Assembly (NCBI GenBank): GCA_964629245.1
Contig: CAZVPZ010000012.1
Span: 1-32,992, forward strand
Reading direction: 5' to 3'
DNA length: 32,992 bases
From: CAZVPZ01 sp964629245
GTDB lineage: Archaea; Nanohalarchaeota; Nanosalinia; Nanosalinales; Nanosalinaceae
In this document: positions 1 through 7,304 of the stretch, one piece after another
Numbering within the stretch: the first letter of the stretch is position 1
Layout of the letters: every line of letters starts with the position of its first letter
Made by a program: the position numbers and the translations under genes
Notes under the pieces: generated by a model
Database searches by the model: none
What the model was told of the DNA's origin: nothing
What the model saw: the letters and a program-made list of their open reading frames with translations, nothing else

Positions 1-611
1 AGGTAGTCAAGTGAGAACATGGAGCGGGACTCGCTGCCGTCAAAGTCGAGGACTCCCTCGGAATCCTTGTCGATTCGGAAGTCCACGTTGCTCTGGTCTC
101 CCTCCGCCGATATGTTGATGCCTGTGTCATCGGATTCGACTACTACCGAGTCGCCGACCACCATCGCGTCCTTTACAGCACCTTCGATCACAGAGGTGTC
201 GAGGTCCGCGCTGAAAGAGTATTCAAGGTCTTCCGTCGATGGGATGTCGTCCTCCGAAAGGTTCAGGATGGGGAGCGAGAAATCACGTGTGCTCGAGTTC
301 TCCATGGTTATGTAGAACTTGGCGTCGTCATCCCTGACCTCGAAGGTCAGTGTATCTTTTGAATTCGCCCTGCGGAGAATCGAGTAGAGGTTCTCGAGGT
401 TGAGACCTATCTTCGCCTCCTCATCCAGTTCGTACGTCTCGAAAACACCTTTCTCTATCTTGAAGTCAACCAGCGCGACCATGGCCGGGTCCGCCGCGAC
501 CAGCTTTATGCCGTCTTCCTCGAGCTGGAAAAGTCCTTCAGAAATCAGGTCAGAAACTGTTTTCATCGAATCCTGAATCAAACCAATATCGTCTAGTTCA
601 GCTTTAAACAC
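1..611 (-). CDS. pcn: DNA polymerase sliding clamp (PCNA), 3' end outside window
   Basis: Archaeal PCNA, the trimeric ring that tethers DNA polymerase and other replication and repair enzymes to DNA. About 203 residues are visible, and roughly 45 C-terminal residues lie beyond base 1. Recognised from the N-terminal pattern VFKAELDD, then EDGIKLVAADPAMVALVDF, which matches the conserved MFKA...DEDGI...AMDPANVALVDL pattern of archaeal PCNA. I place the start at the GTG at 609-611 because the family begins with (M)FKA; the ATG at 564-566 would remove the first beta strand. A purine-rich GGTGAA lies just upstream. The OB-fold gene ends 15 bases upstream on the same strand, so the two are probably co-transcribed. 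Confidence 0.93.
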   Translation of the reverse strand, partial: MFKAELDDIGLIQDSMKTVSDLISEGLFQLEEDGIKLVAADPAMVALVDFKIEKGVFETYELDEEAKIGLNLENLYSILRRANSKDTLTFEVRDDDAKFYITMENSSTRDFSLPILNLSEDDIPSTEDLEYSFSADLDTSVIEGAVKDAMVVGDSVVVESDDTGINISAEGDQSNVDFRIDKDSEGVLDFDGSESRSMFSLDY

Positions 612-626
612 TCCCCATTCACCTTG

Positions 627-956
627 TTACTCCGATACATTAACAACTTTTTTAACCCTGTCGTAGAGTTCGGAATCGACCTCGCTGAAGTCCTGGACGA
701 CCTCTCCCTGTATCTCGAAACCGTCCGGTGTAGGGAGCACGCGCCCAAGGACACGGGCCCGCTGCCCTTCCTCGACTTCGTCGAGATCTTCTTCTTGGAG
801 GAAGACTTCCACCGTCCCGGTACCATCGTCAAGACTTATAGAGTCCTCATCGACCGAAATCGCCGTACCGACAACCCTCACGCGGATATCCTGCTTCGGG
901 TCGATTTCCTCTATCTCCTTTGGAATTCCAGGTGCTCTGCGTTGTCTATCCGGCAT
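627..956 (-). CDS. OB-fold nucleic-acid-binding protein (RPA-like)
   Basis: A 109-residue acidic protein. The core (about residues 24-75) runs DIRVRVVGTAISVDEDSI, then SLDDGTGTVEVFL, then GQRARVLGRVL; this is the strand pattern of a single OB fold as found in replication protein A and anticodon-binding domains. It probably binds single-stranded DNA or RNA. It sits directly ahead of the PCNA gene, which favours a role at the replication fork. No zinc finger is present, so it is not a full RPA large subunit; it could be a small RPA subunit or an RPA-associated protein. A TATA-like box at 978-985 lies 22-29 bases before the ATG, suggesting a leaderless message that continues into PCNA. Confidence 0.75.
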   Translation of the reverse strand: MPDRQRRAPGIPKEIEEIDPKQDIRVRVVGTAISVDEDSISLDDGTGTVEVFLQEEDLDEVEEGQRARVLGRVLPTPDGFEIQGEVVQDFSEVDSELYDRVKKVVNVSE

Positions 957-977
957 GCTTAGGTGTTCTCGTTAACT

Positions 978-985
978 GTTTTAAC
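978..985 (-). promoter_or_regulatory. TATA-like box for the OB-fold/PCNA operon
   Basis: On the minus strand this reads GTTAAAAC, placed 22-29 bases ahead of the OB-fold start codon at 956. That is the spacing expected of an archaeal leaderless promoter. Confidence 0.45.
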
Positions 986-1033
986 TATACTGGATGCTCG
1001 GGTTTCAAATACCGAAAAAATAAAGCTTGGTAC

Positions 1034-1651
1034 ATGGATCTGCTCGGGAAAAAGGGCGAAGAGGCCTGGGAAGACCTAGAGAGGGTTTCGGAGCAACTTG
1101 AGGACGTTGAATCCCACCTCTACGCTGTCGACCAGGCCCTCCAGGACTTCATGGAGCAATCGGAGCACATCCTGGAACAGACCTACCGGTTCGAGGAGAA
1201 GGAAGTTGAAAGCCTTGAACGGGTGAGAGAAGAGGAGGAACAGGACATTGAAGGCCTTGAATCCAAGCTCGAATCCCGCCTCAGCAGGCTGGAGGACTCC
1301 ATCGAGCACCTGAGGACGAAGCAGGCCGAGAACCGAAAGAAGATCGAGACCATAATGGAGTCCGAGCTTCTTGACATAATCGAGCGGGTCAGGAAGATGA
1401 TCAACGACACCAACCGCCGCTATAACAGGCTCAGGGACGGCCTCGAGTCGCTCGAACAGCGCATCAACGAGGTGGAGAACGACCTGGTGCTGGAGATCAA
1501 CTCGCGGGAGTTCGACTTCGGGAGAAAGCTCGACAGGTCGGAGTACGAGCAGGAGAGCGACGATATGTGGAACGAGATAAAGAAGCTCCGCGCCTCGGTG
1601 AACATGCTGGCCGACGAGCTCGACAAGAAGGGCGAGATCAACGTCAACTAG
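1034..1651 (+). CDS. Coiled-coil protein of unknown function
   Basis: A 205-residue protein starting MDLLGKKGEEAWEDL. An in-frame ATG at 920 exists, but the stretch before 1034 overlaps the divergent OB-fold gene and encodes a Cys/Tyr-rich segment unlike the rest, so I reject it. Nearly the whole protein is charged heptad-like helix (Glu, Lys, Arg and Leu rich), with segments such as RVREEEEQDIEGLESKLESR. It has no Cys pairs, no nucleotide-binding loop and no membrane segment. It is divergent from the OB-fold/PCNA operon, which hints at chromosome biology but does not show it. I do not recognise a family; tropomyosin-like or SMC-arm-like similarity is likely to be composition only. Confidence 0.8.
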   Translation: MDLLGKKGEEAWEDLERVSEQLEDVESHLYAVDQALQDFMEQSEHILEQTYRFEEKEVESLERVREEEEQDIEGLESKLESRLSRLEDSIEHLRTKQAENRKKIETIMESELLDIIERVRKMINDTNRRYNRLRDGLESLEQRINEVENDLVLEINSREFDFGRKLDRSEYEQESDDMWNEIKKLRASVNMLADELDKKGEINVN

Positions 1652-1729
1652 AGAACCGCATATGTAAGACGTCCGTATTACTATAGCCCCATATAATGCT
1701 TAAAACAGGTCATCTATAATACAACTTCC

Positions 1730-2065
1730 CTAGTCGTACTCCTTGTGGACGTTGCTACATTCCCTGCAGCGGTAGAAACGTGTGGGGGGTTCGTCGCTGG
1801 ACCTTGTCTGCTCCATCCACCACTCGTGCTCGGTTTCCTCCCCGCACTTCGGGCACTCTTTCTTCGTGGTAGGCATCGTGGAGGATTCCTCACCCTCCTC
1901 CGTGATGTTAAGCCGGTCCATCGGGTTTTCCTCCTTCTCCTTTGTGACCGTGTAGTCGCCCTCTTCAACGTCCTGGACATGGCCGCAGTTCCGGCATTTC
2001 ATCACTGTTTCGCCATCATTCTTCTTCGAGACAAGCATCCCTCCGCATTCCTCGCAGAACTCCAT
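1730..2065 (-). CDS. tfs: Transcription factor S (TFIIS-like cleavage factor)
   Basis: A 111-residue archaeal TFS, which stimulates transcript cleavage by backtracked RNA polymerase. The N-terminal zinc ribbon uses C4, C7, C24 and C27. The C-terminal zinc ribbon uses C71, C74, C100 and C103. The loop between the second pair holds QTRSSDEPPTRFYRC, with the catalytic Asp-Glu at residues 91-92 and the aromatic and Arg residues of the family. Length matches the family (about 105-112). It is a single-gene unit with a TATA-like box at 2083-2090 close to the ATG. Both ribbons are intact, so this looks like an active cleavage factor rather than an inhibitory paralogue. Confidence 0.95.
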   Translation of the reverse strand: MEFCEECGGMLVSKKNDGETVMKCRNCGHVQDVEEGDYTVTKEKEENPMDRLNITEEGEESSTMPTTKKECPKCGEETEHEWWMEQTRSSDEPPTRFYRCRECSNVHKEYD

Positions 2066-2082
2066 ACTTGAGCTACTTATTC

Positions 2083-2090
2083 AGTTTAAA
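2083..2090 (-). promoter_or_regulatory. TATA-like box for tfs
   Basis: The minus strand reads TTTAAACT in this stretch, 18-25 bases before the tfs ATG at 2065. A second AT-rich stretch (CTTTTTAAG) lies just upstream. Confidence 0.4.
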
Positions 2091-2116
2091 CTTAAAAAGG
2101 TGCTGTCAGCTCCCGG

Positions 2117-2860
2117 CTACCTCTCGTCTAGAGGAACCCTGATGTCGCACTGAGGGTACGCGTCTACCACCAGCGGCCTGTCTCCCCCGAAACCCACAAG
2201 ATCCATGACCAGTATCTTCAGGCCGCCGATGCGGGGGATGGAGAAAAGCACCCGGCCGTGGACCTGCTCTGGTTTCACGTCCTTCTCGAAATCCAGCTGG
2301 GCCACGTTGTTGTCCCCTCTGGTCTCCAGGCTGTCCGCATCCTTGCCCACGACGCGGTGAACTACCGGGATGTCCATCCCGACTACATCTTTCACTGTGA
2401 CTTTTTTCCCGTCTACCATATAGCTGCCTCCTTCCCTCAGCCTCGTTCTCTGGCCGTCTATCTCCACGACTGCCTCCACTGCCTCACCCGTCTCGGGATC
2501 GGTCAGGACTGTCACTACCCTGGCCTCCCCTACAGGCGTCTCGACCGCATTCCCTCCATTGTATTTTGTAAGGGTGTAATTACCTCCCTCTATCGCGAGT
2601 TCGGCGCGCTGTACCGTGTAGACGATGACATCGCCCTCCTCTATCTGGGAGAACTCCGTCCCCTTCACCACGAGGATATCTCCCACGTGTAATTCGGGGT
2701 ACATAGAGCAGGAAACCACCGAAACAACAGGTTTCTCGGTCTCAAGTACGGAGCCCGTTGTCTGGAGCACGCCAAAGGCAAGTATCAGCGCTATGGTGAG
2801 GAAATATACCTCCCTGAAGCTCTCCTTCTCCAGGAACCTGAGAAATTTGGCTATACTCAT
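2117..2860 (-). CDS. Signal peptidase I, archaeal/SEC11 type, with internal insertion
   Basis: Membrane signal peptidase that removes Sec signal peptides. One membrane helix at about residues 18-37 anchors it. The catalytic serine is Ser52 in SCSMYPELHVGDILVV. The general base is His168 in VVHRVVG, a His rather than the bacterial Lys, as in SEC11/SipW enzymes. GDNN at 182-185 supplies the conserved Asp. Ser52 and His168 are 116 residues apart; in characterised SEC11-type enzymes the gap is about 40-70. The extra segment (about residues 88-160) is a strand-rich, acidic insertion. A hydrophobic stretch near residues 210-222 could pack on the membrane. It lies 26 bases after DUF99 on the same strand and is probably in that operon. 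Confidence 0.9.
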   Translation of the reverse strand: MSIAKFLRFLEKESFREVYFLTIALILAFGVLQTTGSVLETEKPVVSVVSCSMYPELHVGDILVVKGTEFSQIEEGDVIVYTVQRAELAIEGGNYTLTKYNGGNAVETPVGEARVVTVLTDPETGEAVEAVVEIDGQRTRLREGGSYMVDGKKVTVKDVVGMDIPVVHRVVGKDADSLETRGDNNVAQLDFEKDVKPEQVHGRVLFSIPRIGGLKILVMDLVGFGGDRPLVVDAYPQCDIRVPLDER

Positions 2861-2886
2861 GTCAAGTTATACCCCGCGTTCTTTTT

Positions 2887-3447
2887 TCAATCCGCACCTT
2901 CAGCCATCGCCCTTCCTATCATGTCCGCAACCCGGATGGGTTCTGGTGAAAGTCCGTGGATGGTAGATGCTCTCACGAAGCCTTTAACGTCCTCAAACTC
3001 CGCTCCACGGTACTGGACGAAAACCTTGCCGTCCTTCAGCTCCACTTCCCTGGGCTCACCGAAATTCTCGAACCTCTCGTCGATATTGCCGGTCCGCTCC
3101 ATGGTCTCCCGGAAGAGCTCTCGGTCAGGACGGTTGGCGGTGACCGCCACCACGGGTTTTCCAGTGTCCTCGCTGACCTCCTCGATGTCGACGATGTTAA
3201 AACCCGCGAAGCTTATACCGTCAAGAAGGATGGCCTTTATCTGGCCGTGGTTCTGGCACTGGTCGAAAAGGCGGATTACGCGCTCAGTCGCGTCGTAGCC
3301 GTCCACGTCAACCTTCGTGACCACTATGTCCTCGATGAACTCGGTGCCGCGGTAGACCACTCCCGTCAGCCAGGTCTCGTCCTCCTCAAACTCGAACGCT
3401 CCGTCGTCGATTCCGAGCACGCGTATGCCTTTCTTTGTGAACGCCAT
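2887..3447 (-). CDS. DUF99 / UPF0215 family protein
   Basis: A 186-residue protein of the archaeal DUF99 family, recognised from the start RVLGIDDGAFEF and the block LLDGISFAGFNIVDIEEV followed by TGKPVVAVTANRPD. The family has been linked to endonuclease V-like folds, but I know of no proven activity, so no function is asserted. The Asp pair in GIDDG and the LLDG block are the likely active-site equivalents. It sits between rpoL and the signal peptidase on the same strand, 24 bases after rpoL. Length is normal for the family. Confidence 0.85.
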   Translation of the reverse strand: MAFTKKGIRVLGIDDGAFEFEEDETWLTGVVYRGTEFIEDIVVTKVDVDGYDATERVIRLFDQCQNHGQIKAILLDGISFAGFNIVDIEEVSEDTGKPVVAVTANRPDRELFRETMERTGNIDERFENFGEPREVELKDGKVFVQYRGAEFEDVKGFVRASTIHGLSPEPIRVADMIGRAMAEGAD

Positions 3448-3471
3448 GAGAATTTATTGACTTCAAGAATT

Positions 3472-3714
3472 TTAGAGCTGGTCTTCAAGCTCGTCCATCC
3501 ACTCCCTTGCGACCTCCACCGCGTCTAGAAGCACCTGCTTCGGGTCGTCGGCCTCGATTATCAGCTGCGAGTCCTGGTCGAGCGGGTGGCCCTTGTCGTA
3601 GGCCGCCTCTCCCCCGGCCTCCCATACAGCCTTCCTTACAAGGTTTGCCAGGGTGTGATTCTGCTCCATATTGACTATCAGCCTGTCTTCTTTCTCAACT
3701 GCTTTAAGCTCCAT
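3472..3714 (-). CDS. rpo11: DNA-directed RNA polymerase subunit L (Rpo11)
   Basis: An 80-residue small subunit that pairs with Rpo3 in RNA polymerase assembly. The diagnostic block is NHTLANLVRKAVWEAGGEAA, followed by YDKGHPLDQDSQLIIEADD, matching the conserved DHTLxNLLR...AxYxxxHPL pattern of Rpo11/RPB11. Its ATG lies inside the 3' end of the methyltransferase gene (11-base overlap), so translation is likely coupled. DUF99 follows after a short gap. Confidence 0.93.
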   Translation of the reverse strand: MELKAVEKEDRLIVNMEQNHTLANLVRKAVWEAGGEAAYDKGHPLDQDSQLIIEADDPKQVLLDAVEVAREWMDELEDQL

Positions 3715-4312
3715 TATTGGTCCTCCTCGTCACGATAAGGTCTATCTCGGTTTCCCGGCTCTCCTCAGTGTGGAAGCCGAAGGTCGCGGGCAGGGCGATA
3801 GTATAGGGCTCTACCGCCCGTATTTCATGAGACGATTGCCCTGCAAAATCTTTTATACGTTCCCGGGAGCCGCGGTTCGAGAGAGTGTAAACAGAAGAGG
3901 CGATCTCGAACGCCTTCTCCAGGAAGCCGAAGCCCGTGTCGGAGTGTACTGAAAACGGCGGGTTCATAAGGACGGTGTCAAAACTGCCCGAGAAATCCCT
4001 GACTTCGGACTCCACGAATTCGATTTTTCCTTTTACGTCCAGTTCCTCCGCGCTCTCCCTGGCGATCTCTATCGCATCCGGATCTTTCTCGACCGCGGCG
4101 ACTTCAGCACCCATCAGCGCGGCTCCTATCGCCAGGATACCGGTTCCTGCGCCAAGATCGGCCACGCTCTCCTCCATGTCGCCGTTCATGTAGGCTATAT
4201 ATACCATGTCCGCGGCGAGGGATGGAGTTGTCATGTACTGCTCCAGAGATATCCTTGGATTGCTAAAACCCTCTAATTCGGAAAGCTTGTGGGCCAGTTC
4301 GGCCTTTTTCAT
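3704..4312 (-). CDS. METTL5-like RNA N6-adenine methyltransferase (COG2263)
   Basis: A 202-residue class I SAM-dependent methyltransferase. Motif I is VADLGAGTGILAIGA (about residues 50-64), followed by the acidic VEKDPDA. The catalytic motif is NPPFSVHSD, the NPPF signature of N6-adenine methylases; the residues after it and the N-terminal ISLEQYMTTPSLAADM are typical of the archaeal relatives of METTL5, which methylates small-subunit rRNA. I use the ATG at 4310-4312; a GTG one codon upstream is possible. A TATA-like box at 4335-4345 sits 23-33 bases upstream and is shared with the divergent XPB gene. The 3' end overlaps rpo11 by 11 bases. The rRNA target is inferred from the family. Confidence 0.87.
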   Translation of the reverse strand: MKKAELAHKLSELEGFSNPRISLEQYMTTPSLAADMVYIAYMNGDMEESVADLGAGTGILAIGAALMGAEVAAVEKDPDAIEIARESAEELDVKGKIEFVESEVRDFSGSFDTVLMNPPFSVHSDTGFGFLEKAFEIASSVYTLSNRGSRERIKDFAGQSSHEIRAVEPYTIALPATFGFHTEESRETEIDLIVTRRTNNGA

Positions 4313-4334
4313 CACAACGGTGTTCCCGGGTTAA

Positions 4335-4346
4335 GGATTTAAGAAT
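4335..4346. promoter_or_regulatory. Shared divergent TATA-like box (methyltransferase / XPB)
   Basis: The stretch GGATTTAAGAAT contains ATTTAA on both strands. It is 23-34 bases from the methyltransferase ATG (4312) on one side and 21-32 bases from the XPB ATG (4367) on the other. One AT-rich core could therefore serve both leaderless genes. Confidence 0.45.
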
Positions 4347-4366
4347 TTGGTTAAAGTTCCAAGGGC

Positions 4367-5992
4367 ATGCCTAGCGAAAACTACGAGGACCTGAGCAGGG
4401 AAGAACTGGTCGAAAGGTTAAAAGCGCAGGAGAACGATAACGTTGTCTTCTTCGAGCCACAGCGCGAGATTATAATATCTAACCCCTCCGAGGAAACGGT
4501 CAACGAGATGTCGGAGATATCTCATCTCGACACCTCGAGCGGGGATCACTACAAGTTCAAGGTCCGGGAGATGGACATCTGGAACTCCGACCTGTCGCTG
4601 GAAGAGCTGAGGGAGAAATACACACGTATCCTGGGATCTTACCCGCATTTCATGGAGTGGGTGGAGCGGACGTACAACCGCCAGGAGGTCTTTTCCATCG
4701 AGCACGAGGGGACATACCACGCCCTGGTTTCCACCAGCGAGGAGAGGATGGAGTGGGCCCGTAGCCTCGACAAGGCCCGGGAAAACCTGGTCGTCGATCT
4801 CTCGGATACGAAGTCCAGGATCGCCATGGGTTCCAAGTCCCGGGCGGAGATCAAGGAAGCACTTCTCAAGAAAGGCTACCCTGTAGAGGATAACTCCAAG
4901 TTCAGGGAAGTGGAGGAGAAGATAGGCGCGGATCTCAAGGTCGAGCTCAGGGACTACCAAGAGGAGTACGTCACGAACGCGTACGAGAAGAAAGCCGCTG
5001 TGCTCGCCAACCCGGCGGGGAGTGGAAAGACCGTGACCTCGATAGGATTGATGTGCAGAGTCGACGCTCCCACGCTGATACTCGTCCCCCAGCGGTCGCT
5101 GGTCGGCCAGTGGAAGCGGGAGATACTCGACAAGACCACACTGACAGAGGACCAGATAGGCGAGTACCACGGGGATGAAAAAGAGATGAACGACGTGACC
5201 ATCGCGACATACCACATAGCGGGAGAGAAGACCTCGCTGTTCAGGAACGACTGGGGCCTGATAATATTCGACGAGGTCCACCACATCCCCAGCAAGTTGT
5301 TCAGGAGAACTGCATCCCTCCAGTCGACGCGCCGCATCGGTCTCTCCGCGTCGCCGGTCCGGGAGGACTCGAAGGAACGGGAGATATTCGCGCTGATAGG
5401 GCCTGAAATCGGTGGGGACTGGGCTAGGTTCTTCTCCGCGGACTACGTGCTGAAGCCTGACGTAAAGATAATGTTCTCGGAGTGGGCGAGCGACGAGTAC
5501 CGGCACAAGTACCACGAGGCCTCGGGCATCAAGAAGGCGATAATCGCGTCGAAAAACCCTGCGAAAAAGCAGAGGCTGAAGAACCTGATGGAGGAACACG
5601 AGGAAAAGAAGAAGATAATCTTCTGCGACTGGATAGACCAGGGTGAAGAGATATCGAGGGAACTGGACGTCCCTTTCGTCTACGGCGACACTGATTTCGA
5701 CGACCGGGATGAGTACTTCGAGAAGTTCCGGGACGGCGATATAGACACGCTCATAGTATCCCGGATAGGCGACGAGGGTCTTGACCTGCCCGACGCGGAA
5801 GTCGGTATCATCATGTCCGGCCAGGGCGGTTCACGTCGCCAAGCCACCCAGCGGGCGGGACGCGTCATGAGGCCTTTCGGCGACGCGAAAGTCTACATGA
5901 TAGCTACGAAGGGTAGCAACGAGGAGGACTTCGCAAAGCGCCAAGTCGAACTCCTGAAGGAGAAAGGCGTCCCTGTTAAGGTGGAGGAGTGA
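4367..5992 (+). CDS. XPB/Rad25-type DNA helicase (SF2)
   Basis: A 541-residue superfamily 2 helicase. Walker A is NPAGSGKT (G218-T222), Walker B is FDEVHH (D302-H305), motif III is LSASPVRED, and motif VI is QRAGRVMRP (from residue 495). The RED tripeptide after motif III is typical of XPB, whose archaeal members act in DNA repair and duplex opening. LRDYQEEYV just before motif I is the Q-motif-like element. The first 190 residues are strand-helix and poorly conserved; they occupy the place of the damage-recognition domain. The stop TGA overlaps the next ATG by one base. Archaeal XPB usually pairs with the nuclease Bax1; here the next gene encodes only 100 residues. Confidence 0.9.
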   Translation: MPSENYEDLSREELVERLKAQENDNVVFFEPQREIIISNPSEETVNEMSEISHLDTSSGDHYKFKVREMDIWNSDLSLEELREKYTRILGSYPHFMEWVERTYNRQEVFSIEHEGTYHALVSTSEERMEWARSLDKARENLVVDLSDTKSRIAMGSKSRAEIKEALLKKGYPVEDNSKFREVEEKIGADLKVELRDYQEEYVTNAYEKKAAVLANPAGSGKTVTSIGLMCRVDAPTLILVPQRSLVGQWKREILDKTTLTEDQIGEYHGDEKEMNDVTIATYHIAGEKTSLFRNDWGLIIFDEVHHIPSKLFRRTASLQSTRRIGLSASPVREDSKEREIFALIGPEIGGDWARFFSADYVLKPDVKIMFSEWASDEYRHKYHEASGIKKAIIASKNPAKKQRLKNLMEEHEEKKKIIFCDWIDQGEEISRELDVPFVYGDTDFDDRDEYFEKFRDGDIDTLIVSRIGDEGLDLPDAEVGIIMSGQGGSRRQATQRAGRVMRPFGDAKVYMIATKGSNEEDFAKRQVELLKEKGVPVKVEE

Positions 5993-6294
5993 TGCAGGTA
6001 GACATCCCATACGACGAGGTCCGGAACGATGTCAGTTACGTTGAAAGGTTCATGGACTCTATAGATGCAGAGGCATACGACGCGGGCAGGCTGAACTACA
6101 GGACGGACGAAGGCCATGAAATCCTCATCACCGAGAAAGAGGACGGCCTAGGAATCCTAGGCGACGAGCAACTCGTCCCAGGAGTTGAGAGCATCCTGAG
6201 GTCAAGGATACCCTGGCTCAGGTACCGGTTAACCACGCTCTCCTACAGGAACAGCCGGGCTGTTGAGGAATTCAGGGAGCTGTTCGACAAGTAG
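5992..6294 (+). CDS. Small acidic protein coupled to XPB, unknown function
   Basis: A 100-residue protein starting MQVDIPYDEVRNDVSYVERF. The ATG overlaps the XPB stop (TGATG), a mark of translational coupling; an in-frame GTG one codon earlier is less likely. It is mixed alpha/beta, with no Cys, no membrane segment and no recognisable nuclease motif. The C-terminal half is basic and aromatic (SRIPWLRYRLTTLSYRNSR), which could contact DNA or helicase. I do not recognise a family. It is much shorter than Bax1, the usual XPB partner in archaea, so it is either unrelated or a strongly reduced partner. Tight coupling argues for a role with the helicase. Confidence 0.8.
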   Translation: MQVDIPYDEVRNDVSYVERFMDSIDAEAYDAGRLNYRTDEGHEILITEKEDGLGILGDEQLVPGVESILRSRIPWLRYRLTTLSYRNSRAVEEFRELFDK

Positions 6295-6302
6295 TTATAA
6301 AG
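6295..6302 (+). promoter_or_regulatory. TATA-like box for the ABC-2 exporter operon
   Basis: TTATAAAG, 22-29 bases ahead of the ATG at 6324. No Shine-Dalgarno sequence is visible, so a leaderless transcript is likely. Confidence 0.5.
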
Positions 6303-6323
6303 ACTGTTACAGCGTTTTTAGGC

Positions 6324-7304
6324 ATGGCATTAATAGAGGCAAAAGACCTTAACAAGACCTTCCGCATCTACCGCCAGGGTGAAGGCATACGCGGCTACCT
6401 CAAGTCCTTCGTTTCGAGAGAGTACGATGAAATCGACGCCGTGAAAGACCTCGACCTAGAGATAGAGGAGGGTGAGATAGTGGGCTACATAGGTGCGAAC
6501 GGCGCCGGGAAGTCGACGACTGTAAAGATGCTTACCGGCATCCTCGAACCCACGTCAGGAAGCGTTGAGGTCGATGGAAGGAACCCTTACCGCCAGCGGA
6601 AGCAGAACGCGATGAATATCGGCGTGGTCTTCGGGCAGAAGACACAGCTCTGGTGGGATCTACCAGTGAAGGAGTCCTTCAAGCTGCTCAGGGAGATATA
6701 CGAGGTGGAGCAGGAAGACTACGAGGAGCGGATAGATGATTTCAACCAGGTCCTCGAACTCGACAGTTTCTGGGAACAGCCGGTCAGGAAGCTTTCTCTC
6801 GGCCAGAAGATGCGTGCAGAGCTGGCTGCTGCGTTCCTCCACCACCCGAAGATAGCCTACCTCGACGAGCCGACTATAGGACTAGACGTGGCGGTCAAGG
6901 AGAAGATACGAGATTTCATACGCCGTATGAACTCCGAGAAAGATATCACTGTGATGCTGACAACCCACGATCTCGACGATATCGAGGACCTCTGCGAGCG
7001 GATAGTGGTGCTTGACGCAGGGGAGAAGATATATGACGGTAAGCTTGACGCCCTGGTCAACCGTTTCAGCTCGAGGCGGTTGATACTCGACCTGAAGGGT
7101 GAGGCTAGGTTCTCGCTGGATGTCGAAGGCGTCGAGGATATAGATGTCGAGAACGGCAAGGTAGAGATAGTCTTTGACCGCGAGGCTGTCAGCGCTTCCG
7201 AGCTTATGCGAGAGATACTCGACGATTACGACGTCATAGACTTCCAGATAAAGGAGCCAGATATCGACGCGGTAGTGAGGAAGATATACAGCGAGGGTCT
7301 CTAG
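6324..7304 (+). CDS. ABC-2 exporter ATP-binding protein (COG4586 type)
   Basis: A 326-residue ABC ATPase. Walker A is GANGAGKST (from residue 57), the Q-loop region is VVFGQKTQLWWDLPV, the signature is LSLGQKMRAEL, Walker B is IAYLDEPTIGLD, and the switch His is in TTHDLDD. The FGQKxQLWWDLP block and the N-terminal extension with GIRGYLKSFVSREY are typical of COG4586, the ATPase of an ABC-2 exporter found with two dedicated permeases. The C-terminal 80 residues form a small accessory domain. The first permease starts immediately after the stop codon. Substrate unknown; relatives are often annotated only as uncharacterised or polyketide/bacteriocin exporters. Confidence 0.92.
   Translation: MALIEAKDLNKTFRIYRQGEGIRGYLKSFVSREYDEIDAVKDLDLEIEEGEIVGYIGANGAGKSTTVKMLTGILEPTSGSVEVDGRNPYRQRKQNAMNIGVVFGQKTQLWWDLPVKESFKLLREIYEVEQEDYEERIDDFNQVLELDSFWEQPVRKLSLGQKMRAELAAAFLHHPKIAYLDEPTIGLDVAVKEKIRDFIRRMNSEKDITVMLTTHDLDDIEDLCERIVVLDAGEKIYDGKLDALVNRFSSRRLILDLKGEARFSLDVEGVEDIDVENGKVEIVFDREAVSASELMREILDDYDVIDFQIKEPDIDAVVRKIYSEGL

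Noticed and set aside
920..1033. N-terminal extension of the coiled-coil protein
   Set aside because: It overlaps the divergent OB-fold gene and its promoter, and its composition does not match the rest of the protein.
4418..5599. A 393-codon minus-strand frame opposite the XPB gene
   Set aside because: XPB on the plus strand has all helicase motifs in order; the opposite frame shows only low-complexity Leu/Arg/Val composition.
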